Below are positions 28,236-37,019 of a stretch of 47,836 bases of DNA, one piece after another. A program made the position numbers and the translations under genes. The DNA lies in contig CACEKW010000006.1 of NCBI GenBank assembly GCA_902560185.1, forward strand, positions 1-47,836, given 5' to 3'. Position 1 is the first letter of the stretch, and every line of letters begins with the position of its first letter. Below the pieces are notes generated by a model, which was given only the letters and a program-made list of their open reading frames with translations, did not search any database and was not told the origin of the DNA. This DNA is from an uncultured Pelagibacteraceae bacterium (GTDB lineage Bacteria > Pseudomonadota > Alphaproteobacteria > Pelagibacterales > Pelagibacteraceae).

Positions 28236-29278
28236 TAGGAACTTACTTGATTGGCTTTTTCATTATTTTGAACAATAGTCATAATATGTTTTGCCTTTTG
28301 AAAATCAGAATCTCTCGCCATCATATTATCACTCAAATATCTTTTCCAATCTTTGGAACCTACCTGACCATGGTATAAACCGACAGTGTGTCTCATTATA
28401 TGATTCACTTTGGTTCCCTTCTTTACTTCATTATCCAAATATTCTAAAAGTTTTTTAACCACTTCTTCTCTTGAAGGATTATTATTTGTTTTAAATATTT
28501 CTTTTTCAATTTCGACCAATGAATATGGATTTTGGTAGATAGACCTACCAATCATTACTCCATCACAAAATTTCATGTGATCATTTATTTCGCTTACTTT
28601 AGTTATACCACCATTTATAATTATTTCTAATTCTGGATTTGCTTTTTTAATCTCATAAACCATGTTGTAATTTAATTTTGGAATATTCAAATTCTGCTTT
28701 GGTGATAATCCAGAAAGCATTGCTTTTCTTGCATGTAAAATGAATGTTTTTGTACCTACTTCTCTTAATTTGTGAATAAAATTATTAAGATAGTCAAAAT
28801 CCTCAACATCATCAAAACCTATACGAGTTTTAGCTGTTACGGGAATTTTACACGCTTTAACCATTGAATGGATGCATTCTGCTACTAGATCTGGTTCCTT
28901 CATCAGACATGCGCCAAACTTATTTTTTTGAACTTTTTTACTTGGACATCCAAGATTAATATTTATTTCATCATAACCCATGTCCTCTGCAATTTTTGCA
29001 ACCTCTGCTAATTCATTTTTGTCAGATCCACCAACCTGTAAAGCTAAGGGTTTTTCCTCTGGGCTAAATGATAAAATTTTATTTCTATCTCCGTGAATTG
29101 CGGATTTAGTGGCGACCATCTCGGTATAAAGCATTACATTTTTACTCATTAATCTTAGAAAAAAACGATCGTGCCTATCGGTACAATCCATCATTGGAGC
29201 GACTGAAACTTTTCTATTAATTTTTTGTTTAGTATCCAAGTGCTTTACCCATGATTTTATCAGGTAACCATGTAACAA
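28235..29278 (-). CDS. dusA: tRNA-dihydrouridine synthase, DusA subfamily
   Basis: This FMN enzyme reduces uridine in the tRNA D-loop. VSVAPMMDCTDRHDRFF near the N terminus is the DusA hallmark; NLGCPSKKVQKNKFGACLM holds the catalytic Cys, and later KTRIGFDD and INGGITKV bind FMN phosphate. The ATG at 29278 lies inside dctM and overlaps it by 50 bases. A TTG at 29239 would shorten the protein to 334 residues, overlap by only 11 bases and fit the family N terminus better, so the start is uncertain. Confidence 0.9.
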   Translation of the reverse strand: MLHGYLIKSWVKHLDTKQKINRKVSVAPMMDCTDRHDRFFLRLMSKNVMLYTEMVATKSAIHGDRNKILSFSPEEKPLALQVGGSDKNELAEVAKIAEDMGYDEININLGCPSKKVQKNKFGACLMKEPDLVAECIHSMVKACKIPVTAKTRIGFDDVEDFDYLNNFIHKLREVGTKTFILHARKAMLSGLSPKQNLNIPKLNYNMVYEIKKANPELEIIINGGITKVSEINDHMKFCDGVMIGRSIYQNPYSLVEIEKEIFKTNNNPSREEVVKKLLEYLDNEVKKGTKVNHIMRHTVGLYHGQVGSKDWKRYLSDNMMARDSDFQKAKHIMTIVQNNEKANQVSS

Positions 29279-30560
29279 TTTCAGGAAAAATACATAGAAT
29301 TAAAATAGCCAATGCCATAATTATCATAAAAGGAATTGAGCCTTTTAGAATTTCTGACAAACTTACATCTGGAGTAATGCCCTTTATAATATAAAGATTT
29401 AATCCTACGGGAGGTGTAATCAATCCTATTTCCATATTGATAGTGAATACAATTGCAAACCAATAAGGATCAAATCCTAAAGTTGTAATTACGGGCAACA
29501 AAATTGCAGAGGTCATAACAATCACAGCAACCGGGGGTAAAAAGAAACCAGCGATTAAAAGAAATATATTAATTAATATAAATACCACCCACTTATTTGA
29601 ACTTAACTCAACCATACTTTGGGCTAAAGACTGAGTTACGTAAAGTTGTGAAAGAGTGAATGCAAAAAGATAAGAAGCTGCAATAATAAACATTATCATT
29701 ACACTTTCTTTCATTGATACTTTAACAATGTTCCAAATCTTTTTCGGCTGATAAATTTTGTAGACAACAGCTATCAAGACAAAAACTAAGAAGGCGCCAA
29801 CACCAGATGCTTCAGATGGAGTAGCAACCCCACCATATAAAACATATAAAACTCCGGCGATAATTGCTAGGAATGGAAGAATTCTTGGTAATACTTCAAG
29901 TTTTTCTTTTAATGTTGGCTTTACCCTGTTTCGTAAAGCTTTTGCAGCATCTTTATCTATAAAATAACTATGGATAAGTGCCCAAATTGCAAACATTCCT
30001 GCCAACATGAAACCTGGCACCAATCCGCATAAAAACAATCTTCCAATTGATGTTCCGGTTGCAATTCCATAAACAATTAAAACAATGCTTGGAGGAATTA
30101 AAACTCCTAGTGTTCCACCAGCTGCTATAGTTCCAGTAGCTATTTGATCTGAATACCCTCTTTTTCTCATTTCGGGTATTCCCATTGTTCCAATAGCGGC
30201 ACATGTTGCGGGGCTTGATCCACTTAATGCAGCAAAAATTGAGCATGCTCCTATATTAGAAATAACTAGTCCACCTGGTACTCTCCAAAGCCATCTATCT
30301 AATCCTGTGTATAAATCTTTACCTGCAGGAGAATTAGCAACGGCCATTCCCATCAAAATAAACATTGGTATTGAAAGTAAAACAAATGAATTTAATCCAG
30401 CAAAAAATGTTTCAGCAAAAACATCGAGCATTTGAAAACCTTCAAATGATACTAAAAGAACTATCGATACAAAACTCAAACCAAAAGCAATCGGAATTCC
30501 AGAAAAAAGGACCAGCAAAGTAAAAACTGCAACGATCAACGCTATTATCAATGGGTCCAT
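29229..30560 (-). CDS. dctM: TRAP transporter large permease, DctM type
   Basis: DctM is the ion-coupled transport subunit of TRAP importers. The 443-residue protein has about 12 hydrophobic segments and family motifs such as IPMFILMGMAVANS, GGLVISNIGACSIFAALSGSSPATCAAIGT and IPPSIVLIVYG, with the second-half repeat LPPVAVIVMTSAILLPV and GLITPPVGLNLY. The start overlaps the dctQ stop by one base. No local hairpin separates it from dctQ, unlike the dctP-dctQ junction. Confidence 0.95.
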   Translation of the reverse strand: MDPLIIALIVAVFTLLVLFSGIPIAFGLSFVSIVLLVSFEGFQMLDVFAETFFAGLNSFVLLSIPMFILMGMAVANSPAGKDLYTGLDRWLWRVPGGLVISNIGACSIFAALSGSSPATCAAIGTMGIPEMRKRGYSDQIATGTIAAGGTLGVLIPPSIVLIVYGIATGTSIGRLFLCGLVPGFMLAGMFAIWALIHSYFIDKDAAKALRNRVKPTLKEKLEVLPRILPFLAIIAGVLYVLYGGVATPSEASGVGAFLVFVLIAVVYKIYQPKKIWNIVKVSMKESVMIMFIIAASYLFAFTLSQLYVTQSLAQSMVELSSNKWVVFILINIFLLIAGFFLPPVAVIVMTSAILLPVITTLGFDPYWFAIVFTINMEIGLITPPVGLNLYIIKGITPDVSLSEILKGSIPFMIIMALAILILCIFPEIVTWLPDKIMGKALGY

Positions 30561-31054
30561 TAATTATAATCCTCATCGTCAGTAAGTTTTATTATTTCAG
30601 CTATATATTGAAGAATCATTAATATAGCGCCTAAAGCCATTGAAGAGTATGGTATCCATAAAGGTGGATCCCAAACTGTTCCAGTTGAATAATTTTTAGT
30701 AAATGCTTCTTCAACCATTAAAAATCCAAAATAAAATAAAATTAGAAAAAATAATAAACTTAATAAGGAAGTAAAAATTTTTAAGCGGATAATATTTTTT
30801 TTGGAGAGAAAATCATAAATCCATTCCATACTAACGTGAGCTTTTTCACTAAGTACATACACACTTCCTATAAAAGTTGATGCAACTAGCAACATGGTAA
30901 CTAATTCTGTTTGCCAAGTAATTGCTCTTTGAAAAAAATATCTCTCAAAAACTAGCTCTACAATAACTAAAATTGATAAGAGCAAAGCTAATACCGCAAA
31001 AGCACCACAAGCTTTTGCTATAAAATCACAAAATTTAAGATATTTTTTTTTCAT
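30560..31054 (-). CDS. dctQ: TRAP transporter small permease, DctQ type
   Basis: The 164-residue protein has four hydrophobic segments (about 15-35, 50-68, 87-108, 128-150) and the DctQ-like pattern TWQTELVTMLLVASTFIGSVYVLSEKAHVSMEW. It associates with DctM in the inner membrane. The ATG is the first base after the seven-T run of an intrinsic-terminator hairpin, and the AGGGG that could serve as its ribosome-binding site is inside the 3' arm of that hairpin, so expression should be reduced relative to dctP. Confidence 0.92.
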   Translation of the reverse strand: MKKKYLKFCDFIAKACGAFAVLALLLSILVIVELVFERYFFQRAITWQTELVTMLLVASTFIGSVYVLSEKAHVSMEWIYDFLSKKNIIRLKIFTSLLSLLFFLILFYFGFLMVEEAFTKNYSTGTVWDPPLWIPYSSMALGAILMILQYIAEIIKLTDDEDYN

Positions 31055-31090
31055 AAAAAAACCCCTATTTAATAGAAATAAATAGGGGTT
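31055..31090 (-). terminator. Attenuating terminator hairpin between dctP and dctQ, overlapping the dctQ ribosome-binding site
   Basis: On the minus strand AACCCCTATTT (31090-31080) pairs perfectly with AAATAGGGGTT (31070-31060), 11 base pairs around a 9-base loop, followed by T so that seven T precede ATG 31054. This has the form of an intrinsic terminator. GGGG of the 3' arm is 7 bases from the dctQ ATG and is the only Shine-Dalgarno-like sequence, so the hairpin would also hide the ribosome-binding site. It sits 14 bases behind the dctP stop. Confidence 0.85.
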
Positions 31091-31104
31091 CTTTATATAT
31101 TATT

Positions 31105-32115
31105 TTATTTAACTGCTAAAGCCATTTCCATCAGCTTATCGCCACCTGGAACTTTATCAGCGAATGCCTTATGAGATGATTTTTTTGCAATCTCTACCCA
31201 CGCAGCATGATCTTTTTCGTTCATGTATACTAATTTAACACCTGCAGCTTTATAAGCTTCTTCAAACTTTTTATCTAAGTTTTCAACTTGAGCTGTCATG
31301 TATTTTTCAGCAACTTTTCCTGCTTTCATCAAAGCTTTTTGTTGCTTAGAATTTAAAGCATCAAAAGACTTTTTAGACATGAGAATTGGTTCATACATAA
31401 ACCATAATCCAAATTTTCCTGGAGGCGTTGCGCATGAAACTTGTTCGTAAATTTTGTAACTTACAAAACTTCCTGAACTAGTATTAGCACCTGTTAATAC
31501 ACCTGTTTGTAAACCAGTATAAATTTCTGATGATGGCATACTTTGTATACCCGCTCCTGCGGCTTCTAGCATTTGATTAAATGCTTTACCAGCTGCTCTC
31601 ATCACTTGTCCTTTTGCGTCACTAGGATTTTTGATACATTTTGTTTTTGAAGCAAAACCACCACCTAACCAAGCATCAGATAAAACTACAACACCAGCAT
31701 CATTAATGATTTTTTTAATTTCAGTCATCATTGGACCTTTATTGAATCTTAATGCGTGATCATGATTTTTTACAGTTCCTGGCATTAGCGTTGCATCAAA
31801 TTCTGGATGAAACTTAGATGCGTACGCTAAAGGAAAAGCAGAAATATCTAACTGACCAGTTGTCATAGGTTTCCACTGTTCTTTAGGTTTGTATAATGAT
31901 TTAGCTGGATAAATTCTGATATCTATTCCAACATTTGCTTTTTTAACCTCGTCAGCAATGATTTGAACCATTTCATGACGTGGATCGTAAGATCCATCAG
32001 CTCTTGGTGTACCAGGCCATTGGTGACTTGCTTTTAGCGTAACTGCATAAGCAGAACCAATAGTAGTAAAAACAAAAACTAATGAAGTTAAATATAAAGA
32101 TATTCTTTTTAACAT
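31105..32115 (-). CDS. dctP: TRAP transporter substrate-binding protein, DctP type
   Basis: This periplasmic binding protein has a signal peptide with a hydrophobic core at residues 5-21 and a likely cleavage after Ala24 (SAYA). The mature part is about 312 residues. The conserved Arg that usually grips the ligand carboxylate is Arg173 (QVMRAAG), followed by PSSEIYTGLQTGVLTGAN, where many relatives have DG. This implies an organic acid ligand, not identifiable further. A clear promoter and AGAGGGA Shine-Dalgarno precede it, and a terminator-like hairpin follows it. Confidence 0.93.
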   Translation of the reverse strand: MLKRISLYLTSLVFVFTTIGSAYAVTLKASHQWPGTPRADGSYDPRHEMVQIIADEVKKANVGIDIRIYPAKSLYKPKEQWKPMTTGQLDISAFPLAYASKFHPEFDATLMPGTVKNHDHALRFNKGPMMTEIKKIINDAGVVVLSDAWLGGGFASKTKCIKNPSDAKGQVMRAAGKAFNQMLEAAGAGIQSMPSSEIYTGLQTGVLTGANTSSGSFVSYKIYEQVSCATPPGKFGLWFMYEPILMSKKSFDALNSKQQKALMKAGKVAEKYMTAQVENLDKKFEEAYKAAGVKLVYMNEKDHAAWVEIAKKSSHKAFADKVPGGDKLMEMALAVK

Positions 32116-32150
32116 TATTTTTTCCCTCTATTGTTATTTTTAATAATTCA

Positions 32151-32179
32151 ATTAAAGTGAACTTATTAATAAGAGTCAA
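32151..32179 (-). promoter_or_regulatory. Sigma-70 type promoter of dctP
   Basis: On the minus strand TTGACT (32179-32174) and TTTAAT (32156-32151) are separated by exactly 17 bases, about 36 bases before the dctP ATG. An AGAGGGA ribosome-binding site follows. The same two hexamers with the same spacing precede tctC. Confidence 0.7.
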
Positions 32180-32196
32180 GTCGACAAAAACTCATG

Positions 32197-32202
32197 TAAG
32201 AT
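32197..32202 (+). promoter_or_regulatory. Possible -10 element for a near-leaderless CoA-transferase transcript
   Basis: TAAGAT ends 8 bases before the ATG at 32211. Transcription starting at the usual distance would give a leader of zero to two bases. No convincing -35 element and no Shine-Dalgarno is present, so this is a tentative call. Confidence 0.3.
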
Positions 32203-32210
32203 GAAATAAT

Positions 32211-33356
32211 ATGGATGGACCTTTAAAAAACCTACTGGTAGTTGATTTAACAAGAGTATTAGTTGGTCCTTACTGCACTATGATATTATCTGATTTAGGA
32301 GCTAGAGTAATTAAAGTTGAAGCACCTGAAATCGGAGATGACTCAAGAAAATTTGGACCATTTATAAAAGATTATTCTGCTTATTTCATGTCTCTAAATA
32401 GAGGAAAGGAAAGTATTGCTCTTAATTTAAAGAATGATGAAGATAAAAAAATTTTTGAAAAAATTTTATCCAAAGCAGATATTTTAGTAGAAAATTTTAA
32501 ACCTGGAACTTTAGAAAAATGGGGGTTTGGCTGGAAAGATGTTAATAAGAAATATCCAAAACTAATTTATGCTTCAGCATCAGGCTTTGGTCAAACTGGT
32601 CCACTTAAAGAATTACCCGCTTACGACATGGTGGTTCAAGGTATGGGCGGTTTAATGAGTGTTACTGGTCAACCAAACTCTGAACCCACTAGAGTTGGAA
32701 CCTCAATCGGAGACATTACCGCTGGGCTTTTTACTGCTATAGGTATTAATGCAGCTTTATATGATAGACAAAAAACTGGAAAAGGAATGTTCATAGATGT
32801 TTCTATGCTTGATTGTCAAATAGCTATATTAGAAAACGCTATAGCACGTTATCTATCTAAAAATGAAATTCCAAAACCAATGGGATCAAGACATCCATCG
32901 ATTGCACCTTTTGAAGCTTTCAAGACTCAAGATAGTTACATAATCATTGCAGCTGGAAATGATAAACTTTTTGAAAAACTTTGTAATCTTCTTCAAATCC
33001 CAGAGGTAAGTAAAGATCCAAAATTTTCAGATAATTCATCTAGAGCAAAAAATATGGATGAGCTTAAAAAAATTTTAGAGGAAAAATTATTGAGTAAAAA
33101 AACGAGTGATTGGGTTAGTGAAATGGAAAAAGATAAAATTCCATGTGGACCAATTTTCAATATTAAAGAGGCTGTTGAAAACCCACAAATAGAGTCTAGA
33201 AACATGATTGTAAAAGCATTTCACAAAGTTGTTGGTGATTTTAAACTGGCTGGTAACCCAATTAAAATGTCATCTTATAAAGATGAAAAAACAAGAGGTG
33301 ATATACCTGATTTAGATGAACATCGACAAAAAATTATAAAGGAATTTTGTAATTAA
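32211..33356 (+). CDS. CaiB/BaiF family (class III) CoA-transferase
   Basis: The 381-residue protein transfers CoA between organic acids through an enzyme-bound mixed anhydride. The start MDGPLKNLLVVDLTRVLVGPYCTMILSDLGA is typical; the likely catalytic Asp is Asp168 in SIGDITAG, and SLNRGKESIALNLK (61-74) marks the CoA site. Specificity (succinyl, formyl, carnitine or others) cannot be told. It diverges from dctP across 95 bases, so it may activate the acid imported by that TRAP system, which is inference. Confidence 0.9.
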   Translation: MDGPLKNLLVVDLTRVLVGPYCTMILSDLGARVIKVEAPEIGDDSRKFGPFIKDYSAYFMSLNRGKESIALNLKNDEDKKIFEKILSKADILVENFKPGTLEKWGFGWKDVNKKYPKLIYASASGFGQTGPLKELPAYDMVVQGMGGLMSVTGQPNSEPTRVGTSIGDITAGLFTAIGINAALYDRQKTGKGMFIDVSMLDCQIAILENAIARYLSKNEIPKPMGSRHPSIAPFEAFKTQDSYIIIAAGNDKLFEKLCNLLQIPEVSKDPKFSDNSSRAKNMDELKKILEEKLLSKKTSDWVSEMEKDKIPCGPIFNIKEAVENPQIESRNMIVKAFHKVVGDFKLAGNPIKMSSYKDEKTRGDIPDLDEHRQKIIKEFCN

Positions 33357-33363
33357 TAAATTT

Positions 33364-33891
33364 TTAAGAATTTGAATTATCAGTGTCGTCTGCTGCTTGA
33401 TCTTCACTTTCAGAAACTTGATCTAAAGAAACGTCTCCCTGTTCTGCTTCAGCATCTTCGGATGCAGGAGCTTCTGGTACGTCTGGCTTAGCTGTTTCAG
33501 ACAATTCTGCTAAATCATCTTTAGAAACCTGAATTTTTTCAGGAGCTTTTCGTGCTCTTTTAGATGGTAGAATAGGTGTTCCACTTTTTGAGATCTCACC
33601 TTTGTATAGGCTTTCAAAATCATCACCAACATCCTCATCAGCTTCAGCACCATCATCAACTTGTTCTACATGTTTTCTTAATTTGTAGACAGCGCTTTCA
33701 GTCAAATCATCTACTTTGATATTTTCTTCAGCTATTTCTCTTAATGCAATAACTGTATTTTTATCATTATCACGATCTAAAGTTGGTTCTATCCCAGTAT
33801 TGAGTTGAGTTGCTCTTTCTTTTGCAACCAAGACTAATTCATATGGACTATCTACTTTATCGATACAATCTTCTACTGTAACTCTTGCCAT
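33364..33891 (-). CDS. rpoZ: RNA polymerase omega subunit with long acidic C-terminal extension
   Basis: Residues 1-65 are a normal omega: [30 protein letters not shown] and the [12 protein letters not shown] helix. Omega stabilises beta-prime in RNA polymerase. Beyond about residue 75 the protein continues to 175, compared with 91 in E. coli and around 130 in many Alphaproteobacteria. This tail is acidic and Ala/Glu/Asp-rich with one basic island ([13 protein letters not shown]) and is probably disordered. No relA/spoT gene follows. Confidence 0.9.
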   Translation of the reverse strand: MARVTVEDCIDKVDSPYELVLVAKERATQLNTGIEPTLDRDNDKNTVIALREIAEENIKVDDLTESAVYKLRKHVEQVDDGAEADEDVGDDFESLYKGEISKSGTPILPSKRARKAPEKIQVSKDDLAELSETAKPDVPEAPASEDAEAEQGDVSLDQVSESEDQAADDTDNSNS

Positions 33892-33933
33892 GCCGGTTAT
33901 CTATAAGCTGTAATTTAAAAAAGCAAGGATTAT

Positions 33934-35142
33934 TTATATATATTCAGGATTTAACCTACTTCTAACCGCGAATAGAGCAATTAAAGATAAGAAAATATAT
34001 ACAAATGAAATCACTGCTATTTGCTCAATAGTAAAGCCTTTATCAATTAACAATCCAAATAAAGCTGTGCCAAAAGCAGTAGAAAATACCATTAATGCTG
34101 TTGTTAATGCTTTAATTGATCCAATGTATTTTACACCATAAATCTCAGCCCAAGTCGAAGACCCCAGGACATTGGCAAGCCCATTTGAAATTCCAATCAA
34201 GCCAAGGAATATAAAAGCAGAAATAGAAATATCTAAATAAGACAAAACTAACATTGAAATCAACAAAGGTATGTTCATAAAGATCAATAGTTTTCTGCTG
34301 GTAAATTTATCGATTAAAAAACCAGAGCCTAGTAAAGTAATCACTGATAAGACAGAATAAGCCATAAATGATTGTGCTATGACAAATTCACCCCACTCTT
34401 TTGACTCTGTTATATATGACTGATAAACAAATACACCAGTAGCAATCCAAGGCATTGCTAACATATTCAAACAAACTATATAAAATCTATAATCTTTTAA
34501 AACCTCAACACGTGTCCAATTTTTAATTTCTTTTTCAACAAAATTTTGATCATTTACATCTTCTCTTGAGTCAAAGTTCAAATTTTTAATTAATAAAAAA
34601 GATGTAAATGGTAAAAAAAATAATATTAATACAGAAATAGATAACCAAATGTTTTGCCACGCAGTTAAAGTAAGTAAATAGACAATTAAAACTGGTAAAA
34701 TAAATTCTGCAGTTGATAATCCAAACCAACCAATACTTAGAGCTTTGCCTCTAGATTTAGTAAAAAATCTTGAAATCGTTGTAGTTGCTGTGTGAGACAT
34801 TAATCCTTGACCAGAAAACCTCATTAAAAAAACAGCAATAAATAAAAAAACTATTGATGAAATTTTTGAAAAGAAAAAACAAGAAAAAGCTAACAAAAGA
34901 GTTACATATAAAGCAAATCTAAAAATATTTATGTCATCAATTTTTTTACCAACCCAAATTAAAAGAAAGCTACTCAATAATGTTGCAGAAGCATAAATTG
35001 AGCCAAATTGTCCATGAGTTATTGAAAGTGTTTCTCGAATACTTGAATTAAATAAACCAAGAAAAAAACTCTGTCCAAAACTAGAAAAAAATGTAAAGAT
35101 AAATCCAAATATAATTACTTTTAAACTTAAACTTTTAAACAT
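33934..35142 (-). CDS. Major facilitator superfamily transporter
   Basis: The 402-residue protein has about 12 hydrophobic segments split by a charged central loop (about 190-215). The loop between helices 2 and 3 contains GKKIDD, a weak form of the MFS motif, and SRFFTKSRGKALSIGWFGLSTAEFILP lies at helices 4-5. No substrate can be assigned. Its start is only 8 bases from the divergent start of the dehydrogenase gene at 35151, so its promoter must lie inside that neighbour. Confidence 0.88.
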   Translation of the reverse strand: MFKSLSLKVIIFGFIFTFFSSFGQSFFLGLFNSSIRETLSITHGQFGSIYASATLLSSFLLIWVGKKIDDINIFRFALYVTLLLAFSCFFFSKISSIVFLFIAVFLMRFSGQGLMSHTATTTISRFFTKSRGKALSIGWFGLSTAEFILPVLIVYLLTLTAWQNIWLSISVLILFFLPFTSFLLIKNLNFDSREDVNDQNFVEKEIKNWTRVEVLKDYRFYIVCLNMLAMPWIATGVFVYQSYITESKEWGEFVIAQSFMAYSVLSVITLLGSGFLIDKFTSRKLLIFMNIPLLISMLVLSYLDISISAFIFLGLIGISNGLANVLGSSTWAEIYGVKYIGSIKALTTALMVFSTAFGTALFGLLIDKGFTIEQIAVISFVYIFLSLIALFAVRSRLNPEYI

Positions 35143-35150
35143 AAAAAATT

Positions 35151-36020
35151 ATGAGCTGTAATGTTGCTTTCATAGGTCTTGGTGTAATGGGCTATCCAAT
35201 GGCAGGATATATATCAAAAGGTGGTCACAATGTAACTGTTTTTAATCGTACAAAATCAAAAGCAGAAAAATGGATTGGAGAATACAAAGGTAAAATGGCT
35301 GAAACTCCAGCAGATGCCGCTAAAGATGCTGAATATATTTTTACCTGCGTTGGGAATGATAATGATTTAAGAGAAGTAACTTTTGGTGACAAAGGAGCTT
35401 TCAAAACAATTAAAAAGGGCGCAGTCTATATTGATAACACTACAGCCTCAGCAACAATTGCTAGAGAGATTTATGATTATGCAAAGAAAAATGGATTTGG
35501 CGCATTAGATGCTCCTGTATCTGGTGGACAAGCTGGGGCAGAGAATGGCGCACTCACAGTTATGATCGGCGGTGATCAAGCTGATTTTGATAAAGCAAAA
35601 GATAAAATTGATTGCTATAGCAAAAAAATGAAATTACTCGGAAAAGCTGGTTGTGGACAATTAGCTAAGATGGTTAACCAAATTTGTATTGCAGGATTGG
35701 TTCAAGGTTTATCTGAGGGAATTAACTTTGGGATGAAAGCTGGATTAAATATGGAGGATGTAATTGAAGTTATTTCAAAAGGTGCAGCCCAGTCTTGGCA
35801 AATGGAAAATAGATACAAAACAATGATTGATGATAAGTTTGATTTTGGTTTTGCAGTTGACTGGATGAGAAAAGATTTGAGGATTGCAATGGATGAAGCA
35901 AAAAATAATGGTTCATTATTACCTGTAACAGAGCTTGTAGATAAGTTTTATGAAGAAGTACAAGCATTGGGAGGTAATCGTTGGGACACCTCAAGCTTAA
36001 TTAAAAGATTCAGAAAGTAA
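35151..36020 (+). CDS. NAD(P)-dependent beta-hydroxyacid dehydrogenase (3-hydroxyisobutyrate dehydrogenase family)
   Basis: The 289-residue protein has an N-terminal Rossmann loop GLGVMG (9-14) with FNRTKSKAEKW after the second strand, suggesting NADP preference by the Arg-Thr. The substrate loop DAPVSGG is at 120-126 and the catalytic Lys173 is in GCGQLAKMVNQ. Relatives act on 3-hydroxyisobutyrate, tartronate semialdehyde, glyoxylate or succinic semialdehyde. It is followed by a flavin split-barrel gene after 3 bases. Confidence 0.9.
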   Translation: MSCNVAFIGLGVMGYPMAGYISKGGHNVTVFNRTKSKAEKWIGEYKGKMAETPADAAKDAEYIFTCVGNDNDLREVTFGDKGAFKTIKKGAVYIDNTTASATIAREIYDYAKKNGFGALDAPVSGGQAGAENGALTVMIGGDQADFDKAKDKIDCYSKKMKLLGKAGCGQLAKMVNQICIAGLVQGLSEGINFGMKAGLNMEDVIEVISKGAAQSWQMENRYKTMIDDKFDFGFAVDWMRKDLRIAMDEAKNNGSLLPVTELVDKFYEEVQALGGNRWDTSSLIKRFRK

Positions 36021-36023
36021 TGT

Positions 36024-36623
36024 ATGCAACCAGCATACTATGAAAATTTCGAGGAAATTCAAAATAAGTATTGGTCTATGCTTGATGATGCTGTGACTAA
36101 TAGAGGTTCTCCTTTTAGAATTCCTGTCTTTATTTGCGCCCACCAAGATGAGGTGGATGGAAGAATTGTTGTTCTAAGAAAATCAGATAGAGCAAACAAT
36201 CTATTACAATTTCATACTGATTTAAGATCACCAAAAGTAGATATTCTTAAGAAAAATAATAAAGCTTCTCTAGTTTTCTACGATAAAGAAGAAAAGATAC
36301 AATTAAGAGTAAAAGTAGAATGTGAAATAAATAATCAAAATTCTACAACAGAAGAATCTTGGAAAAAAACCCAACATATCAGTAGAAGATGTTATCTAAC
36401 TGATAGTCCTCCAGGAACTATGTCAGAAAATCCAACATCGGGTATGATATCTAAATTAGAAGATTTTGATTATACAATGGAACAAAGCGAAGAAGGTTAC
36501 AAAAACTTTACAGTTATAAAATGTAAAATAAAGTCTATTGAATGGTTATATCTTGCAGCAAAAGGACATCGAAGAGCAAAGTTTGATACGGAAAGTAACA
36601 AAAATAGTTGGTTAGTACCATAG
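36024..36623 (+). CDS. Pyridoxamine 5'-phosphate oxidase-like FMN-binding split-barrel protein
   Basis: The 199-residue protein resembles the FMN-binding half of PdxH: RIVVLRKSDRANNLLQFHTDLRSPKV (about 52-77) and the Arg-rich end AAKGHRRAKFD. It lacks the standard C-terminal PdxH dimerisation motif, so it is a family member of unknown reaction and not a firm pdxH. It lies between a beta-hydroxyacid dehydrogenase and a DUF805 gene on the same strand. Confidence 0.8.
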   Translation: MQPAYYENFEEIQNKYWSMLDDAVTNRGSPFRIPVFICAHQDEVDGRIVVLRKSDRANNLLQFHTDLRSPKVDILKKNNKASLVFYDKEEKIQLRVKVECEINNQNSTTEESWKKTQHISRRCYLTDSPPGTMSENPTSGMISKLEDFDYTMEQSEEGYKNFTVIKCKIKSIEWLYLAAKGHRRAKFDTESNKNSWLVP

Positions 36624-36644
36624 AATAAGATATAAAAATTCATA

Positions 36645-37010
36645 ATGGATTTTCAAACCTCAGTAAAAATTTGTTTTAAAAAATATGCAATCTTTTCAGG
36701 AAGAGCATCAAGGTCTGAGTTTTGGTGGTTTGTTTTGTTTGGATTTCTTGGTGGCATTATTACCTGGATTATTGATGTAATGATATTTAATTATCCTGCT
36801 GAAGCAAATGGACCAGCAAGTTTAATATTTTCGGTTATTTTAATTTTACCATCATTTGCGGTTGGAGCCAGACGTTTGCACGATACTGATAAGACAGGTT
36901 GGTGGCAATTACTATGGATAACATTAATCGGTGGATTATTAGTTATTATATGGCAAGCAACCTTGGGAGAAAAAAAGAAGAATCGTTATGGTCCACCTAC
37001 TAAGAAATAA
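36645..37010 (+). CDS. DUF805 family small membrane protein
   Basis: The 121-residue protein matches the DUF805 pattern: KYAIFSGRASRSEFWWFVLF at the first helix, a second and third hydrophobic segment, AVGARRLHDTDKTGWWQLL before the last helix and a short basic tail NRYGPP. Members are inner-membrane proteins of unknown function. It converges on the carbonic anhydrase gene with 9 bases between. Confidence 0.9.
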   Translation: MDFQTSVKICFKKYAIFSGRASRSEFWWFVLFGFLGGIITWIIDVMIFNYPAEANGPASLIFSVILILPSFAVGARRLHDTDKTGWWQLLWITLIGGLLVIIWQATLGEKKKNRYGPPTKK

Positions 37011-37019
37011 TTTAAATTT

